NCBI GenBank assembly: GCA_020890945.1
Contig: JAJHPK010000057.1
Span: 1 to 64,000, forward strand
Reading direction: 5' to 3'
Source of the DNA: Nitrosomonas sp.
GTDB taxonomy: Bacteria; Pseudomonadota; Gammaproteobacteria; Burkholderiales; Nitrosomonadaceae
Length of the DNA: 64,000 nucleotides
In this document: in pieces, positions 45,456 to 55,181 of the stretch
Layout of the letters: each line of letters starts with the position of its first letter
Numbering within the stretch: position 1 is the stretch's first letter
Program-made: the position numbers and the translations under genes
The notes under the pieces: model-generated
The model's database searches: none
Told to the model about the DNA's origin: nothing
Seen by the model: only the letters and a program-made list of their open reading frames with translations

Positions 45456-46418
45456 ATGCTTCGCTCAACACAACGAGGGTTTGTTTACCTTTGGGCACTT
45501 TACATGGTTGTGCTTGCGGGTATTGCTATGGCTGGAGCCGCGCATGTTTGGCAAGCTAGATCTCAGCGTGAAAAAGAAGCGGAACTGATGTTCATCGGTG
45601 AACAATTTCGCATGGCTATTAAATCGTATCAAAGTACTGGCACTAAACAATATCCTAAAACTTTAGAAGAGTTATTAGAGGATAAGCGCACCCCGAATGT
45701 GGTACGTCATTTACGCAAAATGTATGTCGATCCTATTACTAATACGACTGAATGGGGCATTGTCGAGGAAACGCCGGCGGGTGCGAATCAAGGCGCAGCT
45801 GCGAGTAATACTGCAGCCAATAATACAAACACTGCTGCTGGTAACCAGACCACAACAGGTAATACGACCGCAGGAGGAAGCACTGCAATGGGTGGAGCGA
45901 GTGGTTTAGGTAGTGGTGCGACTACTAACACTTCACAAGGCTCAAGTAGTAGTTTAACGCCGGGCGGAACGGCAGCTTCTACGACTAGCGCGGGCAAAAG
46001 TACTACTACAAATCCTGCCGGAACAGGTTCTGCCGCGGGTTCTACAACAGGGAAAGCTATCGGCTCAAATCTTGGAACAAATTTAGAAAAAAGAATAACC
46101 GGCGTATACAGCCTCTCTGAGAAAAAGCCGATCAAAAAAAGCGGATTTCCTGAGCATTTCAAAAAATTCGCTGAAGCAAAAACTTATCAGGATTGGCAGT
46201 TTGTAAGTAAATCGGGCGATACTAAAGGAGCTGCCGGTCAGGGCGGGGCGGCTAATAAGCCGGCTGCTGGTACTGGTGGTGCAGCTGCTGCATCACCTTT
46301 TGCTCCCAAGGCAGGTTCTGGATCATCTAATAAACCGGCTTCTTCACCTTTTGGTCAATCTTCGTCGGACAAACAGTCATCAGATGCGGATGGATCAAAT
46401 TCTCCGTTTGGTCAATAA
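45456..46418 (+). CDS. Atypical long pseudopilin-like protein with low-complexity tail
   Basis: A 320-residue protein. The N-terminus RGFVYLWALYMVVLAGIAMA looks like a prepilin helix but carries Trp where Glu+5 should be, as in GspK-type minor pseudopilins. Residues about 40-105 keep the G-type pattern (REKEAELMFIGEQFRMAIKS, YPKTLEELL, RKMYVDPI). Residues about 108-210 are Ala/Gly/Ser/Thr/Asn-rich. A short ordered part (GVYSLSEKKP, FAEAKTYQDWQFV) returns, followed by a second low-complexity tail with three SPF motifs. It closes the secretion operon and may cap the pseudopilus. Function is inferred from place and N-terminus only. Confidence 0.72.
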   Translation: MLRSTQRGFVYLWALYMVVLAGIAMAGAAHVWQARSQREKEAELMFIGEQFRMAIKSYQSTGTKQYPKTLEELLEDKRTPNVVRHLRKMYVDPITNTTEWGIVEETPAGANQGAAASNTAANNTNTAAGNQTTTGNTTAGGSTAMGGASGLGSGATTNTSQGSSSSLTPGGTAASTTSAGKSTTTNPAGTGSAAGSTTGKAIGSNLGTNLEKRITGVYSLSEKKPIKKSGFPEHFKKFAEAKTYQDWQFVSKSGDTKGAAGQGGAANKPAAGTGGAAAASPFAPKAGSGSSNKPASSPFGQSSSDKQSSDADGSNSPFGQ

Positions 46419-46542
46419 TTTTTCAAGAGTGATTAGATTCGCTCTAAATTAACCAGATAATAGGTAAAATCAATACTTCCGACACAGACGACAAGGCATG
46501 TTTTCTGTATATTGTTACAATCAAAAATGCTAAAACGACCTC

Positions 46543-46851
46543 ATGAGCTACTATAAACATCATGTCTTTTTCTGCATCAATCAGCGTGAAGGTGATGCCA
46601 AATGCTGTAATAATTTTGGCGCGCAAGAGCTACGCGATTATGCAAAACAACGTATAAAATCACTAAAGCTCGATGGTAAAAGAAAAATCCGTATTAATAA
46701 TGCGGGTTGCTTAGATCGATGCGATGAAGGTCCGATAATCGTGGTTTATCCGGATGAAACTTGGTATACCTATATCGATAAAGAAGACATTGATGAGATC
46801 ATTGATGAGCACTTGATTAAAGGAAATGTAGTTGAACGATTAAAAATTTAA
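46543..46851 (+). CDS. Thioredoxin-like [2Fe-2S] ferredoxin
   Basis: A 102-residue protein of the shethna-type thioredoxin-like 2Fe-2S family. Seen: HVFFCINQRE (Cys11), KCC (Cys21/22) and NNAGCLDRCDEGPIIVVYPD (Cys56, Cys60), which supply the cluster ligands. The C-terminal WYTYIDKEDIDEIIDEHLIKG is the usual helix. It stands between the secretion operon and the alpha/beta hydrolase, 35 bases before the latter, and probably shares its transcript. The redox partner is unknown. Confidence 0.92.
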   Translation: MSYYKHHVFFCINQREGDAKCCNNFGAQELRDYAKQRIKSLKLDGKRKIRINNAGCLDRCDEGPIIVVYPDETWYTYIDKEDIDEIIDEHLIKGNVVERLKI

Positions 46852-46886
46852 TCGATAGTTATTTTCCTTTGGCAAACGTGACTTAA

Positions 46887-47522
46887 ATGAAATCATCCCA
46901 ACTTGAAGTGTTTTTTATCCAGGGCGCTGCTGGAAAATTGGAAACGGTGCTAGCGAAACCGGACACTACACCCACAGGGATCGCTATCGTTGCGCATCCG
47001 CACCCACTTTATGGTGGAACTATGGATAACAAAGTAATCTATACGTTATTCAAAACGTTTCTTGAATTGGGATTTATCACTGTTAAGTTCAATTTCCGTG
47101 GCGTAGGTCAAAGCGAAGGTAATTTTGCTGAAGGCATAGGAGAGCTGGAGGATGTGCTAACGGTAACAGAAGAAATTCGTAAGCGATTGATTGAGTATCA
47201 GAATCTACCACTGCTGTTATCGGGTTTTTCATTTGGAGGTGGCATTCAACTGCATGCGGCGCAAAAATTGAATCCTGAGTTCCTCATTTTGGTTGCCCCA
47301 TCCATCGTACATTTGAAAGCTCCTATGCCACCCAAAGAAAACTGTTTTGTCTTAATTATTCAGGGTGAGCAAGATGATGTCGTTACACCAGAATCTATCT
47401 TGGCTTGGGCAAGGCCACAATCACAGCCGATTGTGATGGTACCTGGTGCGGAACATTTTTTTCATGGCAAACTGATGACAATCAAAGACCTGATAGTGAA
47501 TTTCTTCAGCCCAAAGATTTGA
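46887..47522 (+). CDS. Alpha/beta hydrolase
   Basis: A 211-residue serine hydrolase of the small dienelactone-hydrolase-like/YqiA branch. Seen: AHPHPLYGGTMDNKV, FNFRGVGQSEGNF (oxyanion region), the nucleophile elbow GFSFG with Ser115, acidic GEQDDVVTP and the His in PGAEHFFHG. All three catalytic residues are present. The family is often placed near ferredoxin genes in betaproteobacteria; the substrate is not known. Confidence 0.88.
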   Translation: MKSSQLEVFFIQGAAGKLETVLAKPDTTPTGIAIVAHPHPLYGGTMDNKVIYTLFKTFLELGFITVKFNFRGVGQSEGNFAEGIGELEDVLTVTEEIRKRLIEYQNLPLLLSGFSFGGGIQLHAAQKLNPEFLILVAPSIVHLKAPMPPKENCFVLIIQGEQDDVVTPESILAWARPQSQPIVMVPGAEHFFHGKLMTIKDLIVNFFSPKI

Positions 47523-47596
47523 GTTTACGATATCAACATTGACCATTAATCAGCGTTTCCTTAGTACAGGTACTGATTTTTTTAATTGCGAATAAA

Positions 47597-48754
47597 TCAG
47601 ACCACATAGGTATCAATACCTGACAATAGCAAATCATATTGTGCTTCAACGATTTCTTTAATTGCTAACGCGGGCATGCCTGTCATGATGTTGTTCTGCG
47701 TACCCAACCAACCGACGGCATCATGTGGACCGAGATGAATCACGTACCCCAAATCCTGATGTATATACGGTTCAAGCAAGCCTGGAAAACCTGCGTGACG
47801 CAAGATATTTCTCGCGACTAACTTACCCTTTCGCACCGCGGATTGAGCTGTATGGGCATTGGTTCCAATCGATTCGTAGGAGGAATTGTCACCCGCCGTA
47901 AAAATATTCTGCAGCGCTTGATTGTTAACGATAACCTGACCAAATACATTGGCTAATAGAGGATCTTGCTGCTGTTTACCTAAAAACAGCAAAGAAAGCA
48001 TGGATGGCAAGGTAAATTGTTGCTGCGTTAGTTTGTTCTTTAAATGAACGTGACCTGATTGTTGTTGCTGAAAATAGCAATAAGGATGGAAGGCGATGTC
48101 CAATTCTTGCATGCGTGATTGAATATAATCATTGAATGCAATCGGAAATGATTCTAAAACACGATCTTTAGAATGGATTAAACGCAGTGTGGCTGGTCTT
48201 TTGATGCGATTGAGAAAATGTTTTAATTCAAACAAAAATTGAATTCCTGTCGCGCCGCCGCCAACGACTGAAATCGATAGATTCGATTGATCTGACTTGT
48301 TTAACGATTGACTGATTAAGTTAGAGCCGGATGATGTCTCGAAATTTTTTAGCAACACAATGTCTTCAGATGGTTGCACGGGTCGATCTGGGTTACCTGT
48401 TGCTACGACAAGATAATCGAAATCAAGAAACTCTTCCTGCACCGGCAATTGTTTTTGCTGTTGGAAATATTCCAAATCATTGTGAGTAAAATGGATCGAT
48501 GCTGCTATATGTCGGCAACCAAAGCGGTTTACGATGTCACGAAAAGATACCAAAACATCTTCCAGCGGGTAACGAAATGTCTCGTGTAAATGCGTCGTTT
48601 TAATATGATGCTGGCGTGGATCGATAATAGTGATGTCGGTATCTGACGCAAAGCGTGCAAGCGTTGTTAACGCGGCCATACCTGCATAGCCTGCGCCGAT
48701 AATGATTACTTTCAGCTTTTTTTGCTTCGTGATATTAAATGGCAAAAAGGCCAC
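47597..48754 (-). CDS. NDH-2-like FAD-dependent NAD(P)H/quinone oxidoreductase
   Basis: A 385-residue pyridine-nucleotide-disulfide-family flavoprotein. The first dinucleotide motif IIIGAGYAGMAAL is at the N-terminus, and the second is VVGGGATGIQFLFEL near residue 165. IFTAGDNS supplies the second FAD motif. Single-polypeptide NADH dehydrogenases and sulfide-quinone reductases have this shape. The chosen start is GTG 48754, which has AAGGAG 5 bases upstream; a TTG at 48772 also keeps the frame. No C-terminal membrane anchor is evident beyond a short amphipathic tail. Confidence 0.82.
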   Translation of the reverse strand: MAFLPFNITKQKKLKVIIIGAGYAGMAALTTLARFASDTDITIIDPRQHHIKTTHLHETFRYPLEDVLVSFRDIVNRFGCRHIAASIHFTHNDLEYFQQQKQLPVQEEFLDFDYLVVATGNPDRPVQPSEDIVLLKNFETSSGSNLISQSLNKSDQSNLSISVVGGGATGIQFLFELKHFLNRIKRPATLRLIHSKDRVLESFPIAFNDYIQSRMQELDIAFHPYCYFQQQQSGHVHLKNKLTQQQFTLPSMLSLLFLGKQQQDPLLANVFGQVIVNNQALQNIFTAGDNSSYESIGTNAHTAQSAVRKGKLVARNILRHAGFPGLLEPYIHQDLGYVIHLGPHDAVGWLGTQNNIMTGMPALAIKEIVEAQYDLLLSGIDTYVV

Positions 48755-48790
48755 ATCATCTCCTTGATTCAAAAATCCGTTTCCTGGTCA

Positions 48791-49735
48791 TCATGACATA
48801 TAATCGCCGGATATGGTGTTGCAGTTATGGGGAATTTTTTCGACACGCCAATTTTTCTTTGCCCATTGCCAAAATGACGCAATATTGCCTTGCTTTAATT
48901 CCTCTGGAGGATTTTGACCCAAAAATTGAATTGCTTGAATTAAATTGGTTAACGCATTCTGGAATTGAATCGCCGAGGCGCGTGTTTGTTTACTCAATTT
49001 CTCACCCACATTATTTGTGACTATAGGCAAATGCATGTAGCACGGGGTTGCATAACCTAACAATTGCTGTAAAAAAATCTGTCTTGGCGTTGAGTCAATC
49101 AAATCAGCGCCGCGAACCACATGCGTGATGCCTTGTAGTGCGTCATCTACTACCACGGCTAATTGATAGGTATAAATGCCGTCGGCGCGACGCAAAACAA
49201 AGTCACCGATTTCTTGTTTAAGGTTTTGGCTATATTTTCCTCTCAGAACATCTGCGAACACAATACAGTCGGATTGGGTTCGAACGCGCAAAGCATGACC
49301 ATGAATTGTTTGTGTTAAAGGCAGCGCATTTTGGCTACATGTACCTGGATAAATCGGTCCATTAATGCCAACAACGCTAGAATCGGCGATTTCTTTTCTC
49401 GAACAGTGGCACGGATAGATTAATTTTTGTTTGATTAAATCATCCAACGCTTGCTGGTAAAATCTCAAACGTTGCGTTTGGTAAACAACTTCATCATCCC
49501 ATTCCAATCCCAATGCTTCTAATGTACGCAATATATCATCGGCAGCACCAGAAACTTCACGCTGGCGATCCAAATCTTCGATTCTCACGAGCCATTTTCC
49601 GTCGTTAAATTTGGCATCCAAATAACTTCCTACGGCTGCAACCAGCGAACCGAAATGTAATGGACCGGTTGGCGATGGCGCAAATCGTCCACGATACATT
49701 GATTGGGCAATTGGCACATTATCTTTGAGAAGCAT
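48791..49735 (-). CDS. gluQ: Glutamyl-Q tRNA(Asp) synthetase
   Basis: A 314-residue truncated GluRS-like enzyme that puts glutamate onto queuosine of tRNA-Asp. Seen: HIGH-type APSPTGPLHFGSLVAAVGSY, the zinc site YPCHCSRKEIAD and YPGTC, and KMSKS-type NVGEKLSKQTRA. It lacks the anticodon-binding half of GluRS, as expected. The start at 49735 is preferred over the longer frame (49768); a shorter start at 49699 is also possible. It is read leftwards and diverges from mpl. Confidence 0.95.
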   Translation of the reverse strand: MLLKDNVPIAQSMYRGRFAPSPTGPLHFGSLVAAVGSYLDAKFNDGKWLVRIEDLDRQREVSGAADDILRTLEALGLEWDDEVVYQTQRLRFYQQALDDLIKQKLIYPCHCSRKEIADSSVVGINGPIYPGTCSQNALPLTQTIHGHALRVRTQSDCIVFADVLRGKYSQNLKQEIGDFVLRRADGIYTYQLAVVVDDALQGITHVVRGADLIDSTPRQIFLQQLLGYATPCYMHLPIVTNNVGEKLSKQTRASAIQFQNALTNLIQAIQFLGQNPPEELKQGNIASFWQWAKKNWRVEKIPHNCNTISGDYMS

Positions 49736-49903
49736 TATTTTGAGATGAATATATTCGATAAAAAACACTAAAATTCTAGCATTCTGTATGATACAAAACC
49801 GTCTCGCTTCAGCAGCGCGCCTGGTAAATCGACTATAATTGAGTTGTATTCAGTTTCATAGCCAAATTGTTGATCAATTTCTTTTAATCTTATTAAGTTG
49901 AAC

Positions 49904-51289
49904 ATGCATATTCATATTCTCGGAATTTGTGGCACTTTTATGGGCGGAATCGCCGTCATCGCACGCGAATTAGGATTCAAAGTTACAGGCTGTGATCAGA
50001 ATGTTTATCCGCCGATGAGTGTTCAACTCGAAGCGCAAGGGATTGAATTGATTTCAGGTTATTCTCCAGAGCAACTTGCATTAGAACCGGATTTATATGT
50101 AATCGGCAACGTTGTTACGCGCGGCAATCCTTTGATGGAAGAAATTCTAAACCGTAATCTGCCTTATATTTCTGGTCCACAATGGTTGCTAGAAAATGTT
50201 TTGCGCAAATACTGGGTTCTTGCCGTCGCGGGCACCCACGGCAAAACTACCACCAGTTCAATGTTAGCTTGGATATTAGACTATGCAGGACTCAATCCAG
50301 GTTTTTTGATTGGGGGCATACCCGAGAATTTTGGTGTTTCTGCTCGAACTGGCAGGTTACCTGGTGATAACGAGAATACTACCGAGACTTCGCCTTTTTT
50401 TGTGATCGAAGCCGATGAATACGATACTGCATTTTTTGATAAACGCTCAAAATTTCTGCATTATCACCCTAAAACGCTCATTTTAAATAATCTTGAATTT
50501 GATCATGCGGATATCTTTCCAGATTTGGCTGCAATCGAACGACAATTTCATCATCTCATTCGTATCGTGCCAAACGCTGGATTGATTATTTCCAATGGCA
50601 ACGATAACAATTTAAAACGTGTTTTTGAACAAGGCTATTGGACGCCTATTGAGGAATTTGGAGTCGAAACCGGTTGGCATTCTGAAATGCAATCGGATTA
50701 CGGTACTAAGGTATTTTTTAAAAATACGTACCAAGATACGCTGTATTGGGATTTATTGGGCGAACACAACAACATGAACGCTTTGGCTGCGTTATTAGCC
50801 GCTCGCCATGCCGGAATTCCGATTCAAATTGGCATTGAAGCACTGATGCGCTTTAAGAACGTCAAGCGTCGCATGGAAAAGCGCGGCACTGTCAATGGAG
50901 TTACTCTTTATGATGATTTTGCTCATCATCCAACCGCAATACGGACTACTATCGATGGGTTAAGAAAACATATTGGTAAAGAAAAACGTATTATTGCGGT
51001 ATTGGAACCGCGCTCAAATTCCATGAAAATGGGAGTATGGAAAAATGAGCTTGCAGAAAGCCTGAATGAAGCTAATCATATTTTTTGTTTTACCCGTGAA
51101 GCGTCATGGGCTAAAGAAATCATGCATAATTCAGAAAAAAAAGCCTATTGCCATGATGATTTGAATGAATTAGTCCAAGCAATTTGCATGCTTGCAAAAC
51201 CTGATGATCATATTCTCGTGATGAGTAATGGTGGTTTTGGCGGAATTCATGAGAAGATACTTTCCGATCTCCAGAGTAAACCTGTTTAA
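49904..51289 (+). CDS. mpl: UDP-N-acetylmuramate:L-alanyl-gamma-D-glutamyl-meso-DAP ligase
   Basis: A 461-residue Mur-ligase family enzyme that recycles murein tripeptide onto UDP-MurNAc. Seen: HIHILGICGTFMGGIAVIA at the N-terminus, ATP-loop AGTHGKTTTSSMLAWIL, FVIEADEYDTAFFDKRSKF, LNNLEFDHADIFPDL and YDDFAHHPTAI. These fit Mpl rather than MurC. The ATG at 49904 is used; a TTG two codons earlier is in frame. The product belongs to peptidoglycan recycling. Confidence 0.96.
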   Translation: MHIHILGICGTFMGGIAVIARELGFKVTGCDQNVYPPMSVQLEAQGIELISGYSPEQLALEPDLYVIGNVVTRGNPLMEEILNRNLPYISGPQWLLENVLRKYWVLAVAGTHGKTTTSSMLAWILDYAGLNPGFLIGGIPENFGVSARTGRLPGDNENTTETSPFFVIEADEYDTAFFDKRSKFLHYHPKTLILNNLEFDHADIFPDLAAIERQFHHLIRIVPNAGLIISNGNDNNLKRVFEQGYWTPIEEFGVETGWHSEMQSDYGTKVFFKNTYQDTLYWDLLGEHNNMNALAALLAARHAGIPIQIGIEALMRFKNVKRRMEKRGTVNGVTLYDDFAHHPTAIRTTIDGLRKHIGKEKRIIAVLEPRSNSMKMGVWKNELAESLNEANHIFCFTREASWAKEIMHNSEKKAYCHDDLNELVQAICMLAKPDDHILVMSNGGFGGIHEKILSDLQSKPV

Positions 51290-51503
51290 TAAACAAGTGT
51301 ATTAGTATCAGACATTCGATGCTTTTACTTTTAGCAAGTTGTAGTAGAGGTAATATAAAAACACTTTGCTCTGTTCAAAGATGATTTGTCGAGTGTTTTC
51401 CTGGCCTTAAGTCGATAGTGGTGTAGATATTGAATTTTGAATGCAATTCAAACTCGATCTACTACCATACCTTAATAACTATTCTTAGTAATATCATTAC
51501 ATT

Positions 51504-52505
51504 ATGATTAATGCTGCGCTTTATGATGCCAAACCCTATGATTGTGAATACTTTGAACGTTTTTCCAAGCACAATAACATTGATTGGCATTTTCATGAAT
51601 TTCGTCTGAGTGCGAAAACGGCTGCATCTGCAGCCGGAATGCACGCCGTTTGTGTTTTTGTTAATGATCGAATTGATCGGGCTTGTATCCTTGAACTAGC
51701 GAAGTTAGAAGTTAAATTAATTGCCTTGCGTTGCGCTGGTTTTAATAATGTGGATTTGCTTGCCGCCAAAGAATTAGGTGTTTCGGTAGCCCGTGTTCCT
51801 GCTTATTCCCCGCATGCTGTCGCAGAGCATACCATCGGACTTTTGCTTACCTTGAATCGTCACATTCATCGCGCCTATAATCGTGTGCGTGAGCACAATT
51901 TTTCTCTGAACGGCTTAGTCGGATTTGACCTTGCGGGAAAGACCATAGGCATTATTGGAACCGGTAAGATCGGTCGTATCGCCGCACAAATTTTCCGTGG
52001 ATTTAATTGTCGTGTGGTGGCTTTCGATGTTACCCCTCATTTAGATTGGGCGAAGCAACACGATGTTGAATATACGCAGCTAGAAAGCCTTTTACAAAAT
52101 AGCGATATTATTTCGTTGCATGTTCCTTTGACGCCAGAAACGCATCACCTGATCTGTCGAGAGACCCTGCAGCAAATCAAACAAGGTGCATTTTTGATTA
52201 ATACCAGTCGCGGAAAACTTGTTGATACCACGGCACTGATTGAGTCACTTAAGAAAAATCATTTGGGTGGAGTCGCCTTGGATGTTTACGAGGAAGAGGA
52301 GGGTATTTTTTTTGAAGATCATTCGGAACATTTATTGCAAGACGATGAACTGAATCTTTTACTGACTTTCCCAAATGTTCTCATTACTTCGCATCAAGCT
52401 TTTCTAACGCAAGAAGCATTGAGCGAAATTGCAATAACCACGATTAATAACATTGTTCAATTTACCAACAATAAATCCATTAACCCAGAGAATAAGCTTT
52501 GTTAA
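51504..52505 (+). CDS. ldhA: D-lactate dehydrogenase-type 2-hydroxyacid dehydrogenase
   Basis: A 333-residue NAD-dependent D-2-hydroxyacid dehydrogenase. Seen: GIIGTGKIGRIAAQIFRGF (NAD fold), the catalytic Arg in INTSRGKLVDT, the Glu in ALDVYEEEEGIFFEDHS and the His in ITSHQAFLTQEAL, the three active-site residues. The EEEEGIFFED segment is diagnostic of the D-lactate dehydrogenase group. The 214-base gap before it has no recognised gene. It marks the left edge of the accessory island. Confidence 0.9.
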   Translation: MINAALYDAKPYDCEYFERFSKHNNIDWHFHEFRLSAKTAASAAGMHAVCVFVNDRIDRACILELAKLEVKLIALRCAGFNNVDLLAAKELGVSVARVPAYSPHAVAEHTIGLLLTLNRHIHRAYNRVREHNFSLNGLVGFDLAGKTIGIIGTGKIGRIAAQIFRGFNCRVVAFDVTPHLDWAKQHDVEYTQLESLLQNSDIISLHVPLTPETHHLICRETLQQIKQGAFLINTSRGKLVDTTALIESLKKNHLGGVALDVYEEEEGIFFEDHSEHLLQDDELNLLLTFPNVLITSHQAFLTQEALSEIAITTINNIVQFTNNKSINPENKLC

Positions 52506-52711
52506 CAGAAAGATTCTCAAGCGTTTTTTTGTTTTATGGTAAGGTGTTTTACATTGATCTCTAAATCATTTTGACGTGCTTGTCTTCCACAATAAATAGT
52601 CAATAGTCGAGCTAATTTTTGTGACGATATCGTTATGTAAGGCTTTGTAACAATTAATTATTGAATTGGTTGACCAATGTGCATTGAGATATAGACATAG
52701 AAGTGTGCATA

Positions 52712-53551
52712 ATGAAAACAACGGAATTTAAAGCCTGGATAAAATCAATAGAACGCATGAACCGTAATCAGCGAGACAAACTGCGAAAAAGCTCGGAAGA
52801 AAAAAAGGATGCTGATGAAGTGATAGCATTGATCGAACGTAGTTCGGATGACAAACCAAGTTGTCCTAGATGTAAAGCAACCAAGCTATATCGCTGGGGA
52901 AAAGTCAGTGATTTGCAGCTTTACCGTTGCCGCCAATACAATCGCACGTTTAATGCGCTCACGGGAACACCACTGGCACGGCTACGCCACAAGGACAAAT
53001 GGTTCGAATATGAGCAAACGATGATTCACAAGGTTAAAGCATCCGTAAAGCAGCGGATAACTGTGGGATAGCCAATAATACAAGCTTTAAGTGGCGACAT
53101 CGTTTTTTACACAGTTACCTGCTACTCGTCAACCCGATAAAATGAATGATATTGTCGAAGTCGATGAAAGCTATTTCCTGGGGTCTTTTAAAGGGCCGCG
53201 TCGATTGGCCCCGGTCTGTACGCAAGCGTGGCGGCAAAGCTATCAAGAAAGGTACTCAACAGAACAGGTGCCCTTATTAGTGGGACGTGACCGTCATGGT
53301 GAGACCGCCGACTTATTCTAAATGGCATAAGTACGCAGCAAATCGAACCAGTACTTATTCCTCTGTTAAATAAGGATGTGATCTTATGCACTGATAGGAT
53401 GGCTACATACAAACAGATTGCCCGGCAAGCCAATATTGTTCACCGCCCAGTTAATATTGCCGCTGGCCAGCGTGTTATGAACAACATCTATCAAAGACCT
53501 CTGCATAACTGGCTTTATCGAATGTGTGAGTTATGTAAGTATTTGATTTAG
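52712..53551 (+). pseudogene. IS1595-family transposase, frameshifted
   Basis: A decayed transposase in three pieces. Bases 52712-53071 hold the zinc ribbon (CPRCKATKLYRWGKV, YRCRQYNRTFNALTGTPLAR). A frameshift near 53050 and another near 53090 move the reading frame; the shifted bases still encode GIANNTSFKWRHRF. The middle piece from 53091 carries VDESYFLGSFKGPRR, the first catalytic Asp region. A third frame from 53324 to 53551 carries VILCTDRMATYKQIARQ and ends early after INIAAGQRVMNNIYQ, so the C-terminal glutamate region is lost. It is inactive. Confidence 0.85.
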
Positions 53552-53735
53552 TTATGATGGAAATGAACAGAAAAACTCTATAAATAACGGAGTAAGAATG
53601 TACCACTGAGGCGCACTAAATTTCGCGTGAATGGCGGAATAAAAGTAATGGAATGGACGGGCACTATCCTAAACGGCATCGAAGTGCCAAAGTAGTGGTG
53701 CAATAAAGCCCACCCAATAGAGAGGAGCGTCCGAC

Positions 53736-54974
53736 ATGAAGAGTACAACGATAGGCATTGATTTGGCAAAAGAAGTATTTCAAGTTCACGGTGTAGATGT
53801 ACATGGTAAGTCCGTGCTGCACAAGTAACTGCGCCGCAGCGATACGGCGAAGTTCCTTGTCAATCTTGAGCCCTGCCTGATTGGTATGGAAGCCTGCAGT
53901 AGTTCACACCACTGGGCGAATTTGGACATACTGTCAAACTCGTGTCACCCCCAGTTCGTAAAGCCCTATGTGAAGACCAACAAGCATGACATGGCGGATG
54001 CAGAAGCGATTTGCGAAGCAGTGAGTCGACCCAACATGCGTTTTGTAGCGACCAAAAACGTTGAGCAACAAGCGATCCTGTCGATACACCGTGCCAGACA
54101 GGGATTCGTCAAAGCCAGAACCGCGCGGGCAAATCAGATGCGCGGTTTACTCTCTGAATTTGGTATTGTGATACCTCAGGGCATTCGATCCATCAACAAG
54201 CGTATGCCGGATATTTTGGAAGATGCCGAGAATGGTTTGCCAGGTACCCTGCGCAAATTGTTGGAAAGACTGAACGACCACCTCAAGGAATTGGATCGTC
54301 AGGTGGAAGAACTGGAGTTGCAGATCAAGCTGTGGCACAAGGAGAACGAAGCCAGTCAAAGACTGGAAGCCATTCCCGGTATTGGTCCGATCACGGCGAG
54401 CGCCATTGTGGCAACGGTCGGAAATGCTACGGAATTCAAGAACGGCAGGCAACTATCAGCATGGTTCGGATTGGTTCCCAAGCAACGCTCCAGCGGTGGT
54501 AAGCAGAAATTGCTCGGCATCAGTAAACGTGGCGACACTTACTTGCGCACTTTACTGGTCCACGGAGCACGAGCGGTTATCCGCTTTGCTGAGAACAAAG
54601 TTGAATCAGAGAGTTGGTTGAGCAAACTGATAGCGCGGCGCAACAAGAATGTTGCTGCTGTTACTCTGGCGAACAAGAACGTAGGTATCATCTGGACATT
54701 GCTCGCCAAAGGCACTAAATTCCGCCCCAATCATACTGCGGCAGCGTCTGCTGCGCCGGCGGTTTTCCCTTTTGGATTTTTGCGCTTGCCGAATGTCATG
54801 ATTACCATCAGTACCGCCTTGCTTGCGCACCCGTCCTCACGTCCGGTTGCTCGCATAGGCGGCTTGTCGAGCTTAACTTATTGTCTTAAAGGAAAAAACA
54901 TTTATATTCAGCGATGGATTACTAAGGTATGTATTTATAGCCTCCCGTGTTACTTGATCAGGGGACAACTTTAA
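53736..54974 (+). pseudogene. IS110-family transposase with internal stop and compensating shifts
   Basis: An IS110/IS1111-type transposase. The frame starts MKSTTIGIDLAKEVFQVHG (first catalytic Asp) at 53736 and runs to a TAA at 53826; the codon was probably CAA in the parent (HKQLRRSD). The frame then continues from 53886 without stops. Bases around 53917-53955 read NLDILSNSC in frame, but GHTVKLVSP in the shifted frame, so two small indels cancel out. The C-terminal transposase_20 domain is intact (RLEAIPGIGPITASAIVATV, ISKRGDTYLRTLLVHGAR). The frame also runs far past the usual end near HTAAA, into flanking DNA. Probably inactive. Confidence 0.85.
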
Positions 54975-55102
54975 ACCAGTATCAGCAGCCCACCATGTTA
55001 CTTAACTTGCCAAAACTTGAAATTAAGATATTTTATAACAGAATCCTCTTGTTTGTGAGTTTTCTAACATCGAGCCTACTCAAGTTGATGGTATCGTAAA
55101 AC

Positions 55103-55132
55103 AAAGAAGATTAAACGGCCCTTATCTTCTTT
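55103..55132. promoter_or_regulatory. Hairpin upstream of the small-gene cassette
   Basis: AAAGAAGAT (55103-55111) is perfectly complementary to ATCTTCTTT (55124-55132) around 12 bases. It lies 50 bases before the first ATG of the cassette. It could end transcripts entering from the IS110 remnant or control the cassette. Confidence 0.4.
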
Positions 55133-55181
55133 CAGAATGCTACCAAAAAAGGGGTGGATTTAAATATTGGAGGTATATATT

